DNA of 7,721 nucleotides from JACQSR01 sp042577505 (GCA_042577505.1 JBHPEA010000044.1:1-7721); one strand, 5' to 3'; positions 1 through 5,249 are shown, counted from the stretch's first letter. The notes: generated from the letters alone by a model not told the origin. Made by a program: numbers and translations.

Positions 1-3
1 CTT

Positions 4-804
4 TTAGTGTATGGGAAAAAGTTTATCAAAAGGATGTAAGCTAAATGGTAAAACAGGATAATCTGTGCCAAACAATACTTTTCCTGCAATTTCTGGATCC
101 TGCATAGAAGAACTCAGGATTACTTGCCATAACATAGCATTGTCGGGTTTTTGAGTCGTTGTCTTTTTGTATAAATTACCTTTTTCATCTGTACCATGTT
201 CCACCCTATCATTCGACATACCAGAGGTGTTTAGATACACTTTAGGGAATGTTCTTGCTAATTCAACTGCACCAATAAAATAATCCTTCTTGTCAGAACC
301 ATTATAATCTGCTCTAAGTCCACCAAAATGAGCAAAAATAACTTTTAAATCTGGGTGATTTTCTATTAACTTTCTTTTCTGAGGAAATGAATCATAATCA
401 GCCCCAGTAGCAGAACAATGAAACAAGAAAGGGATATCCCTTGCTTCTGCAATTTCGAGATAAGGAACTAATTCCTCACTATCCAAAGGGATCCCAGCTA
501 GGGGTGGAATGAATTTTAAGCCCCTTATCTCCCTTCTCTCAGATTGTTCAAAGATTTCATCTGGTGATGTATAAGACCACGGAAATCCTTCTTTTGGAAC
601 AATCTGTAGATAAGCCCCTAATAAAAAATCATTACCACTAACAACATCAGCAATTTCCCTATTAGTCTTAGGAGAAGCAGATACTGCTAAGAAATTTACT
701 CCATGTTGCTCGTGTGTTTTCTTAAGCTGAGCAAGTGTGAAGTCGTAACCAAACTCTTCGTTTCTCCCATAAAATGCGTGTGTATCTATAATTTCCATTG
801 TCAT
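4..804 (-). CDS. Amidohydrolase family 2 (metal-dependent hydrolase)
   Basis: Probable cytoplasmic metal-dependent hydrolase or decarboxylase of the amidohydrolase-2 TIM-barrel family; the substrate cannot be told. Numbering from the GTG at 807, family landmarks are IIDTH (residues 6-10), RGLKF with a lysine at 98, LFHCSA with His130, FAHFGG with His160 and FGTDYP with Asp248. The first motif is normally DxHxH, but here the second His is Phe12. The protein stops about 19 residues after FGTDYP, whereas relatives usually continue for several more helices, so the C-terminus looks short. Possible starts are GTG 807, ATG 804 and ATG 798. The TATA-like element at 832-840 puts the transcript start near 807-809, favouring 804 or 807 as a leaderless or near-leaderless start. 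The gene is divergent from the membrane protein at 886. The family call is solid; activity is uncertain because of the missing His and short tail. Confidence 0.85.
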   Translation of the reverse strand: MTMEIIDTHAFYGRNEEFGYDFTLAQLKKTHEQHGVNFLAVSASPKTNREIADVVSGNDFLLGAYLQIVPKEGFPWSYTSPDEIFEQSERREIRGLKFIPPLAGIPLDSEELVPYLEIAEARDIPFLFHCSATGADYDSFPQKRKLIENHPDLKVIFAHFGGLRADYNGSDKKDYFIGAVELARTFPKVYLNTSGMSNDRVEHGTDEKGNLYKKTTTQKPDNAMLWQVILSSSMQDPEIAGKVLFGTDYPVLPFSLHPFDKLFPIH

Positions 805-830
805 CACTGCAGCGCATTAGAAGTTACACC

Positions 831-841
831 CTATTTAAAAG
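831..841 (-). promoter_or_regulatory. TATA-box promoter of the amidohydrolase gene
   Basis: On the minus strand the stretch reads TTTTAAATAG, with a purine-rich GGGGTAAAG just upstream as a possible BRE. Its centre is about 28 nt from the GTG at 807 and 31 nt from the ATG at 804, so the transcript would have almost no leader. It shares the 81-bp divergent region with the promoter of the gene at 886. Confidence 0.6.
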
Positions 842-856
842 ACTTTACCCCAAAAA

Positions 857-864
857 TTTATAAA
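857..864 (+). promoter_or_regulatory. TATA box, leaderless promoter for the gene at 886
   Basis: TTTATAAA, preceded by an A-rich stretch. Its centre lies 25.5 nt before the ATG at 886 and no Shine-Dalgarno separates them, as expected for a leaderless archaeal transcript. Confidence 0.7.
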
Positions 865-885
865 AAAACAAGTCAATAATAAAAT

Positions 886-1374
886 ATGGACTTTTTTGCA
901 CATGGATTATGGAGTTGGATAATCTTTCACAAGAATAAGAAAGCTAAACTAGCTGTGCTTTTCGGACTTTTACCAGACCTAATTTCATTCTTTCCTTTTT
1001 TTGTATATAATATGATATTCAGAGAATTGCCATTTGGAAGACCCGAAATTAACCAAGTTCCTGAATGGACATTTACAATGTATGGGATTGGACATTCATT
1101 AATTCTTTGGGCGTTAATTATTGGAGCAATTTATATGATTTACAAAAAAGTCCCAATATACATGTTTGCTGCTCCCATCGCAATTCTTATGGATATTCCT
1201 ACACATACTAAGGAATTCTTTCCAACACCTTTTTTATTCCCTGTTTCAGAATGGGTCTTTGACGGTTTTAGTTGGGGTGAACCATGGTTCATGATTACAA
1301 ATTATACAGTTATAATTATCATTTTTGCATTTATTTTCTTCAATAATAGAAAGAATTCTAAGCGTAAAAGCTAA
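886..1374 (+). CDS. YdjM/DUF457-like membrane-bound putative metal-dependent hydrolase
   Basis: A 162-residue integral membrane protein with about four hydrophobic segments (roughly residues 22-47, 66-86, 88-104 and 136-152) and a basic tail ending NRKNSKRKS. It carries the spaced polar motifs of YdjM/YbcI-type membrane hydrolases: FAHGLWS (His6), GLLPDL (Asp31), GHSL (His70) and MDIPTHTKEFF (Asp103, His107). In that family these are proposed metal ligands; their role here is inference. The substrate is unknown; relatives are annotated only as putative metal-dependent or LexA-linked hydrolases. The ATG at 886 is supported by the TATA box 25.5 nt upstream. A second membrane-protein gene follows 33 bp later with its own TATA box overlapping the end of this gene. 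The assignment rests on motif pattern, not on strong overall similarity. Confidence 0.6.
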   Translation: MDFFAHGLWSWIIFHKNKKAKLAVLFGLLPDLISFFPFFVYNMIFRELPFGRPEINQVPEWTFTMYGIGHSLILWALIIGAIYMIYKKVPIYMFAAPIAILMDIPTHTKEFFPTPFLFPVSEWVFDGFSWGEPWFMITNYTVIIIIFAFIFFNNRKNSKRKS

Positions 1375-1376
1375 CA

Positions 1377-1384
1377 TTTATAAT
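1377..1384 (+). promoter_or_regulatory. TATA box, leaderless promoter for the gene at 1408
   Basis: TTTATAAT begins 2 bp after the stop codon of the preceding gene. It is centred 27.5 nt before the ATG at 1408, with no Shine-Dalgarno in between. The two adjacent membrane-protein genes therefore probably have separate promoters despite their close spacing. Confidence 0.65.
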
Positions 1385-1407
1385 ATCTAAATATAAAATA
1401 TTAAAAT

Positions 1408-1824
1408 ATGTCAGATGTAGCCAACTTAATTATTCCTGGAATAATTTTTGGTATTTGGGGTTCGATTCTATTGGTTATGATATCAATTTTCTACGTTTAT
1501 TATTCTTTAGCTTGGATGGTCATAGCTAGAAAAATGAAATACAAAAGTCCTTGGATTGTTTGGATTCCTTTTGTTAAAATAGCTGTCATACTACAATTAG
1601 GTGGATTCCATTGGGCCTGGGTATTCTTATTATTCGTTCCAATATTCGGTTGGATCGCATTGTTTGTAATGGGGATCATAGCGAAATGGAAAATCTATGA
1701 AAAAAGAAAATATCCCGGCTGGTTCAGCTTAGCAGTCATAATCCCTCAATTAGGACCAATCCTACAAGCTATTGCAGTTGGTTTCGTAGCTTGGGCAGAT
1801 AGAAAAAAGAAAATAAAGTTCTGA
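1408..1824 (+). CDS. Small multi-spanning membrane protein, DUF5684-like
   Basis: A 138-residue hydrophobic protein. It has one long N-terminal membrane segment (about residues 7-34) followed by YSLAWMVIARKMKYKSPW. Then comes an alternating pattern of membrane segments and short basic loops (about 50-64, 68-92 and 103-128), ending in DRKKKIKF. The arrangement of a basic loop before a Trp/Pro-rich hydrophobic block (SPWIVWIPFVKIAVIL, later YPGWFSLAVIIPQLGPIL) resembles DUF5684-type proteins, in which a KxGxPGW-IPxxN-like pattern recurs. No catalytic motif is visible, so the function is unknown. The ATG at 1408 fits the TATA box 27.5 nt upstream. The stop is followed at once by a short hairpin and T-run. 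Confidence 0.6.
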   Translation: MSDVANLIIPGIIFGIWGSILLVMISIFYVYYSLAWMVIARKMKYKSPWIVWIPFVKIAVILQLGGFHWAWVFLLFVPIFGWIALFVMGIIAKWKIYEKRKYPGWFSLAVIIPQLGPILQAIAVGFVAWADRKKKIKF

Positions 1825-1841
1825 AAATCTTCCGATTTTTC
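1823..1841 (+). terminator. Hairpin plus T-run after the DUF5684-like gene
   Basis: GAAAATC and GATTTTT flank a TTCC loop (stem 1823-1829 with 1834-1840, one G-T pair), followed by a pyrimidine-rich CTTCC. The stem begins on the second base of the TGA stop. Archaeal termination depends mainly on T-runs, so the T stretch may matter more than the weak AT stem. Confidence 0.45.
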
Positions 1842-1886
1842 TTCCAAAAAATTAATTAACTAAATACTCTTTTGCAAAAAATCACT

Positions 1887-2099
1887 ATGGAAATTACATT
1901 TACATATCACGCCAAAATACAAATGGAAGAACGAAAGATTCTTCCGATTTGGGTTGAAGAAACAATAAAATATCCAGATGAAACTCGAAGAAATCGAAAT
2001 AAATTCTATGTAGTCAAGAAATTAAATGGTAAGGTTTTGAAGGTAGTATACGTCAGAGAAAATTATATAAAGGTAATAACATCATTTTTCCTAAAATGA
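1887..2099 (+). CDS. DUF4258 family protein, putative toxin of a two-gene cassette
   Basis: A small protein of 70 residues from the ATG at 1887. It matches the DUF4258 pattern: an N-terminal ITFTYHAKIQMEERKI (strand, then a His and the MEER helix), a helix WVEETIKYPDE, then strands KFYVVKKL, KVLKVVYVREN and KVITSFFLK. Families of this type resemble RelE/BrnT-like small toxins and often sit beside DUF2283, as here. RNase activity is inferred, not visible. The frame is open 15 bases further up to a TTG at 1872, but the ATG gives the family's usual N-terminus, so it was chosen. The stop overlaps the next start as ATGA, implying translational coupling. No strong TATA box was found; only the A/T-rich 1850-1868 stretch is present, so expression may be weak or by read-through from the gene upstream. 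Confidence 0.75.
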   Translation: MEITFTYHAKIQMEERKILPIWVEETIKYPDETRRNRNKFYVVKKLNGKVLKVVYVRENYIKVITSFFLK

Positions 2100-2299
2100 A
2101 AATAAGATATGATTCAGATGCGGATGCTATGTACATTCAAATGTTAGATGAAGAAGTAGTGAAAACTAAACAAGTTGATGATAACACAATTATAGATTTC
2201 AATAAAGATGGAAAAGTAATTGGTGTAGAAATACTTTTCCTAAAAGAAAGGAATCCCAACCTATTAAAGGAATTCCAAGTTGAAAAAATTATTTCATAA
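2096..2299 (+). CDS. DUF2283 family protein, putative antitoxin partner
   Basis: A 67-residue protein with the DUF2283 signature. It begins MKIRYDSDADAMYIQM, then has a short variable stretch (LDEEVVKTKQVDDN), and ends its core with IIDFNKDGKVIGVEILF. This matches the family pattern of YDxxADxLYI followed by a hydrophobic strand, DxDGxVxGxEIL. The ATG overlaps the stop of the DUF4258 gene by 4 bp, so the pair is one transcriptional and probably translationally coupled unit. DUF2283 has been treated as a candidate antitoxin because of such pairings; that role is inference for this gene. No DNA-binding motif is evident in the sequence. The family call is confident; the function is open. Confidence 0.85.
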   Translation: MKIRYDSDADAMYIQMLDEEVVKTKQVDDNTIIDFNKDGKVIGVEILFLKERNPNLLKEFQVEKIIS

Positions 2300-2340
2300 T
2301 ATACAATAATTCTATTTTCACCAATGATCTTCCGCTAATT

Positions 2341-2388
2341 TTTCTAATTTCCGGAAAATGAACTAGATATTAGAAACAAAATTCTAAT
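2341..2388 (+). repeat. Three half-sites of TTCTAAT with a central palindrome
   Basis: TTTCTAAT at 2341-2348 is a perfect inverted repeat of ATTAGAAA at 2369-2376. A third copy, TTCTAAT, at 2382-2388 pairs with ATTAGAA at 2369-2375 across a 6-nt loop. The palindrome TTTCCGGAAA (2348-2357) lies between the first two. The cluster is 35 bp upstream of the TATA box at 2423 and downstream of the DUF2283 gene. It could be an operator or a terminator for the upstream pair. The region is AT-rich, so chance cannot be excluded. Confidence 0.4.
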
Positions 2389-2412
2389 CATTCCTAAATT
2401 AATCAAATAAAT

Positions 2413-2430
2413 GGAGAAAAAGTTTATATA
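2413..2430 (+). promoter_or_regulatory. BRE/TATA promoter of the DUF5678-retropepsin cassette
   Basis: Purine-rich GGAGAAAAAG (a likely BRE) directly precedes TTTATATA at 2423-2430. The TATA centre is 27.5 nt before the GTG at 2454. This is the most canonical archaeal promoter in the window, and it fixes the GTG as a leaderless start for the cassette. Confidence 0.8.
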
Positions 2431-2453
2431 TCTACATTACATACATACCCAAC

Positions 2454-2654
2454 GTGATATCCAGCTACAAAAATTATGAATGGTACTTGGAGAACGATTT
2501 CAGTAAATATTCTGGTAAATGGCTCGCTATTATAGATAAAAAAGTAGTTGGAGTTAACAAAGATGTTGAAAAATTAGTATATGAAGTTAAAGATAAATAT
2601 CCTAAAAGAAGACCCCTGATATCTAAGGTACGAAGCAAATTATCTATTCTATAA
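2454..2654 (+). CDS. DUF5678 family protein
   Basis: A 66-residue soluble protein from a GTG start supported by the TATA box 27.5 nt upstream. It has the DUF5678 layout: NYEWYLENDFSKYSGKW (residues 7-23), a strand LAIIDKKVVGVNKD (24-37), a helix VEKLVYEVKDKYP (38-50) and a final KRRPLISKV (51-59). The biochemical role of this small family, common in archaea, is not known to me. It is followed after only 2 bp by a retropepsin-like protease gene, an arrangement I recall from other archaea. It may therefore be a partner, regulator or substrate of the protease; this is inference. The very short spacing and lack of a Shine-Dalgarno for the second gene suggest translational coupling. Confidence 0.8.
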   Translation: MISSYKNYEWYLENDFSKYSGKWLAIIDKKVVGVNKDVEKLVYEVKDKYPKRRPLISKVRSKLSIL

Positions 2655-2656
2655 TT

Positions 2657-3109
2657 ATGTCTTTAATTTATAAATTCAAAAAGGAGAAATTACTCGATGG
2701 TAAATATGTAACTAGGCCAATAATCTTGGTTACATTGAATGGTAAAGATATTTCTATTGAAATACCTGCACTAATCGACACAGGTTGCGATATTTCAGTT
2801 ATTCCAGAAGGTATAGCTAAATTATTAGGGCTTGATATGACTGGTGAAAAAAACAAATTATATGCATATAGGGAATCATCAGAAGTTATTGAAAGTAGAG
2901 CAGATATTTCTTTTATTGGGAAAGAAATGAGACAATCAATTACATTAAAGGAGGTTCCCTTGCTGATTGCAACTGAAATGGACAGATACCACGAAGAATT
3001 AGATATAACTCTTGGTATAGCTGGCATATTTGATTCTTTTGACATCGCATTCAGAAAAAATAAAAATAAAATTATTTTAAAAAAAGTAAATAACTACCTA
3101 AAAAGCTAA
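2657..3109 (+). CDS. Single-domain retropepsin-like aspartic protease
   Basis: A 150-residue protein with the hallmarks of retroviral-type aspartic proteases that act as homodimers. The N-terminal strands (about 19-37, RPIILVTLNGKDISIEI) lead into ALIDTGCDISVIP (39-50) with the catalytic Asp41-Thr42-Gly43. IAKLLGL and a flap-like region (about 65-90) follow, then the second family motif ITLGIAGIFDSFDIAF (117-132), equivalent to the ILGxxGFFDxFxIxF pattern. There is no signal peptide or membrane segment, so it is probably cytoplasmic. Start ATG 2657 lies 2 bp after the DUF5678 stop. The Lys/Asn-rich tail (KNKNKIILKK) is encoded by A-runs that double as T-runs for the convergent ilvC gene. The physiological substrate is unknown. 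Confidence 0.85.
   Translation: MSLIYKFKKEKLLDGKYVTRPIILVTLNGKDISIEIPALIDTGCDISVIPEGIAKLLGLDMTGEKNKLYAYRESSEVIESRADISFIGKEMRQSITLKEVPLLIATEMDRYHEELDITLGIAGIFDSFDIAFRKNKNKIILKKVNNYLKS
3051..3087 (-). terminator. Oligo-T tracts likely ending the ilvC transcript
   Basis: Read on the minus strand just past the ilvC stop, this stretch has successive T-runs (TTTTTTT, then TTTT, TTTTT and TTTTTT) within 40 nt. Archaeal RNA polymerase stops at such tracts. They lie inside the 3' coding part of the convergent retropepsin gene, because no intergenic space exists. Confidence 0.5.
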
Positions 3110-4090
3110 TTATTTCTTCTTAAACAGCGCCCTAATCTCTTTTCCTGTTGTTTCGATTGGATGCTTCTCTTCTTCTTCCCTTAATTTTTTCAAATTAGGT
3201 AAACCGTTTTTGTATTCAGCAATCCATTCTTCTGCAAACTTTCCAGACTCGACATCTTTTAGAATTGTTTTCATGTTGTTCTTTACTTCTTCCGTGATGA
3301 TTTTATCTGCTCTGGTTCTTCCACCATATTCTGCAGTGTTTGAAACAACATCCCACATGTTTGCAATTCCGCCTTCATAGATTAAGTCAACAATTAACTT
3401 CATTTCATGTAAGCATTCAAAGTAAGCCATTTCAGGTGGATATCCAGCATCAACTAAAGTTTCAAAGCCTGCTTTGATTAATCCTGCCAATCCGCCGCAT
3501 AAAACTGCCTGCTCTCCAAACAAATCTTCGTATGTTTCTTGTTCAAAAGTACAGTCCAATACTCCTGCTCTTGTAAAACCACATGCAGCAGCCATTGCTA
3601 ATGCTGTATCTCTTGCCTTTCCAGAAACATCTTGTCTTACGGAAATTAATCCAGGAACCCCAAAACCTTCTACATATCTTTTCCTTTCTTCTGTTCCTGG
3701 TGCTTTTGGAGCAACCATTATAACATCAACATTTTCTGGAGGAACAATTCTTTTGAAAACGATATTAAAACCGTGGCTCCAGCTTAATGTTTTTCCTTCA
3801 GTAACATGTTCTTTGATTTCTGACTCATAAACATCTCCTTGTACTTCATCTGGAATTAAAATATGAATAATATCTGCTCTCTTTGATGCTTCTGAAACAG
3901 TGTGAACTTCTAAACCATCTTCCTTTACTTTATTCCAAGAGCTACCACCTTCTCTCAATCCAACAATAACGTTAACACCAGAATCTTTCATACATAGAGC
4001 CTGAGCTCTACCCTGAGCACCATAACCAATAACAGCAACAGTCTTATCTTCAATTGCTTTAACATCTCCTTCCTGAATTACATCAACCAT
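3110..4090 (-). CDS. ilvC: Ketol-acid reductoisomerase, class I
   Basis: Converts 2-acetolactate or 2-aceto-2-hydroxybutyrate to the dihydroxy acid with NAD(P)H and Mg2+, in valine, leucine and isoleucine synthesis. The 326 residues match the usual class I length. The Rossmann domain shows VAVIGYGAQG (18-27) and the cofactor loop GLREGGSSW (44-52). SHGFNI carries His106 and MVAPK carries Lys129. The knotted C-terminal domain has DLFGEQ (Asp189, Glu193), ECLHE (Glu225, Glu229) and SNTAEYG (Ser250), all expected metal or substrate ligands, and ends HPIETTGKEIRALFKKK. Unusual residues are Arg28 in place of the His of GYGSQGHA, APGTEER where relatives have GPGHxVR, and Gly49 where one cofactor-loop Ser is common. 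No ilvB, ilvD or leu genes are in the window. ATG 4090 gives the normal N-terminus. GGTGATC precedes it by only 2 nt. Confidence 0.96.
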   Translation of the reverse strand: MVDVIQEGDVKAIEDKTVAVIGYGAQGRAQALCMKDSGVNVIVGLREGGSSWNKVKEDGLEVHTVSEASKRADIIHILIPDEVQGDVYESEIKEHVTEGKTLSWSHGFNIVFKRIVPPENVDVIMVAPKAPGTEERKRYVEGFGVPGLISVRQDVSGKARDTALAMAAACGFTRAGVLDCTFEQETYEDLFGEQAVLCGGLAGLIKAGFETLVDAGYPPEMAYFECLHEMKLIVDLIYEGGIANMWDVVSNTAEYGGRTRADKIITEEVKNNMKTILKDVESGKFAEEWIAEYKNGLPNLKKLREEEEKHPIETTGKEIRALFKKK

Positions 4091-4118
4091 ATGATCACCA
4101 AAGAACTGGAATTTTATT

Positions 4119-4130
4119 GTTTTTTTAAAG
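4119..4130 (-). promoter_or_regulatory. Probable TATA element of ilvC
   Basis: On the minus strand CTTTAAAAAAAC would set the start of transcription about 10 nt before the ilvC ATG. The short leader would contain GGTGATC, complementary to the conserved archaeal 16S rRNA 3' end, but with only 2 nt before the ATG. The TATA match is weaker than in the leaderless genes. Confidence 0.4.
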
Positions 4131-4175
4131 GTTAGTGTGTATAATAATTTTCAGAATAAAAAACAATTAAATTGG

Positions 4176-4213
4176 GGTTGGAGAAAAAATTCTTGTTTTA
4201 ATGCGGATATTAA
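4176..4213 (-). terminator. Possible terminator of the Cys-repeat lipoprotein gene
   Basis: Downstream of the stop at 4229 on the minus strand there is a weak hairpin, TTAAT/ATTAA around a 6-nt loop (4198-4213). It is followed by a T-run (GAATTTTTTCTCC). The hairpin is only 5 bp of A-T pairs; the T-run is the better signal. Confidence 0.3.
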
Positions 4214-4228
4214 GGGCAGTTTAGATTA

Positions 4229-5209
4229 CTAACAAACATCACAATTCGCCTCTGTACCAATAATCGCAAGGTAACCATCTAAATGACAATAACATCTGTA
4301 GTGTGGGTTATTGACCTCACAAACATAGCAAGCAGCACCACAAATCATTTGGAAACCGGAAGGACTACACATTCCACTACATGGAGAAGGGCAGGCAAAC
4401 CAATGAATACATTTTCCAGTGGATTTATCACAAAGCCACTCCTCTCCTGGACAATCACTTGCTGAATTGCATTCCTTACCCTCAATAGGTGTACAAAATC
4501 CACCCTCACAAGCTTGATCATAAGGACAATCACTATGAACTTCGCAAGGTTCTTCTTCCTCTTCTTCCTCTTCTTCTTCCTCTTCTTCTTCCTCGCCGGG
4601 ATCAACACACTGGCCACCACTGCAAATTGTGGGATATTCACATCCACCGCATGATCCTCCACAACCGTCACTCCCACATACCTTACCTTCACAAGAGGGT
4701 GTACAACCTACACATTGTCCACCACTGCAAATTGAGGGATATGTACATTCGCCACATGATCCTCCACAACCATCATCACCACATGCCTTGCCTTCACAAG
4801 ATGGTGTACAACCTTCACATACTCCATCAAAGCAAAAAGGTTTGTCAATTGGACAGTCACCACATGATCCGCCACAACCATCATCCCCACATGCCTTACC
4901 TTCACAATTAGGTTCACATCCCTCACATATTCCATTCACTTCATTGCAGATTAAAGGGGATTCACATTCACCACATGATCCTCCACAACCATCGTCACCA
5001 CATTGTCTTCCTTCGCATTGAGGGTTACAACAACACCCACTTGGATCAATTTCAGTATCACAAGGGTATTCACCCTCAAAACATTGCTTTTCCTCATCAC
5101 AACAATCCTCATCTTCCTGAGTTGGAACAATCATTTTTGGTAGTGAGCAACCAAGGATAAGGACCAAAACTAGAACAAATACAAGTAAGAGTAAACATCT
5201 TTTTTTCAT
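4229..5209 (-). CDS. Cysteine-repeat surface lipoprotein with CGDDGCGGSCG repeats
   Basis: A predicted exported lipoprotein: MKKR, a strongly hydrophobic stretch, then the lipobox ILGC with Cys21 as first mature residue. An acidic Cys-rich spacer (31-60) follows. Four tandem repeats (61-82, 98-119, 134-155, 169-190; period about 36) share CxxxCEGKxCGDDGCGGSCGxC. Next come a run of 15 Glu (206-220), a Dickkopf-like SDCPYDQACEGGFC and SDCPGEEWLC section (227-267), and a final Cys cluster (273-326). There are 58 Cys in all, 56 of them after the lipidated one, about 18% of the mature chain and an even number. Extensive disulfides or metal binding are inferred. This repeat type is seen in environmental archaeal and deltaproteobacterial surface proteins; no function is known to me. 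ATG 5209 has AAGGA 7 nt upstream and a TATA element at 5250-5259. Confidence 0.8.
   Translation of the reverse strand: MKKRCLLLLVFVLVLVLILGCSLPKMIVPTQEDEDCCDEEKQCFEGEYPCDTEIDPSGCCCNPQCEGRQCGDDGCGGSCGECESPLICNEVNGICEGCEPNCEGKACGDDGCGGSCGDCPIDKPFCFDGVCEGCTPSCEGKACGDDGCGGSCGECTYPSICSGGQCVGCTPSCEGKVCGSDGCGGSCGGCEYPTICSGGQCVDPGEEEEEEEEEEEEEEEPCEVHSDCPYDQACEGGFCTPIEGKECNSASDCPGEEWLCDKSTGKCIHWFACPSPCSGMCSPSGFQMICGAACYVCEVNNPHYRCYCHLDGYLAIIGTEANCDVC
4550..4594 (-). repeat. Poly-glutamate tract (15 GAA/GAG codons)
   Basis: Fifteen consecutive Glu codons, mixing GAA and GAG (11 GAA, 4 GAG, GAG at regular intervals), join the repeat domain to the C-terminal Cys domain of the lipoprotein. On the plus strand it appears as a pure TTC/CTC pyrimidine microsatellite. 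It probably serves as a charged, extended linker and is prone to length change. Confidence 0.9.
4640..5029 (-). repeat. Four tandem coding repeats, about 108 bp period
   Basis: Four near-identical repeats coding for CxxxCEGKxCGDDGCGGSCGxC lie at 5029-4964, 4918-4853, 4810-4745 and 4705-4640. Identity is visible at the DNA level: the complement of CACATGATCC and CCACAACC recurs in nearly every copy. The third and fourth copies are most alike around the CTPSCEGK segment, suggesting local duplication. The spacers between cores are similar in length and also coding. Confidence 0.85.
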
Positions 5210-5249
5210 TTGAAAGTCCTTCTGTTTGTATTTGTTTTATTCATCATAA

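Noticed and set aside
1872..1886. TTG start adding five residues to the DUF4258 protein
   Set aside because: The ATG at 1887 yields the usual family N-terminus, and neither start has a Shine-Dalgarno.
2947..2962. AAAGGAGGTT followed by a TTG, a strong Shine-Dalgarno-like site inside the retropepsin gene
   Set aside because: It encodes LKEV within the conserved protease chain, and the internal product would be a small fragment lacking the catalytic Asp.
2668..3045. 125-codon open frame on the minus strand opposite the retropepsin gene
   Set aside because: It is Ser/Ile-rich with no motif, while the plus strand has the DTG catalytic motif, a promoter and a coupled neighbour.
3474..3830. 118-codon plus-strand frame opposite ilvC
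   Set aside because: It is a shadow of a highly conserved gene with every expected motif on the minus strand.
4345..4935. Minus-strand frames inside the lipoprotein gene, one with a Lys-rich run
   Set aside because: The Lys run is the Glu tract read in another frame. There is no start signal, and the frame with a lipobox and Cys pattern is clearly the coding one.
4640..5029. Regularly spaced near-identical repeats resembling a CRISPR array
   Set aside because: The repeats stay in frame, encode CGDDGCGGSCG, the intervals are also repeat-like and coding, and no cas gene is near.
4489..5160. Several open frames on the plus strand opposite the Cys-repeat lipoprotein, rich in His, Pro and Ser
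   Set aside because: They mirror the Cys/Gly repeat codons of the minus-strand gene, have no promoter or family signature, and break up differently in each frame.
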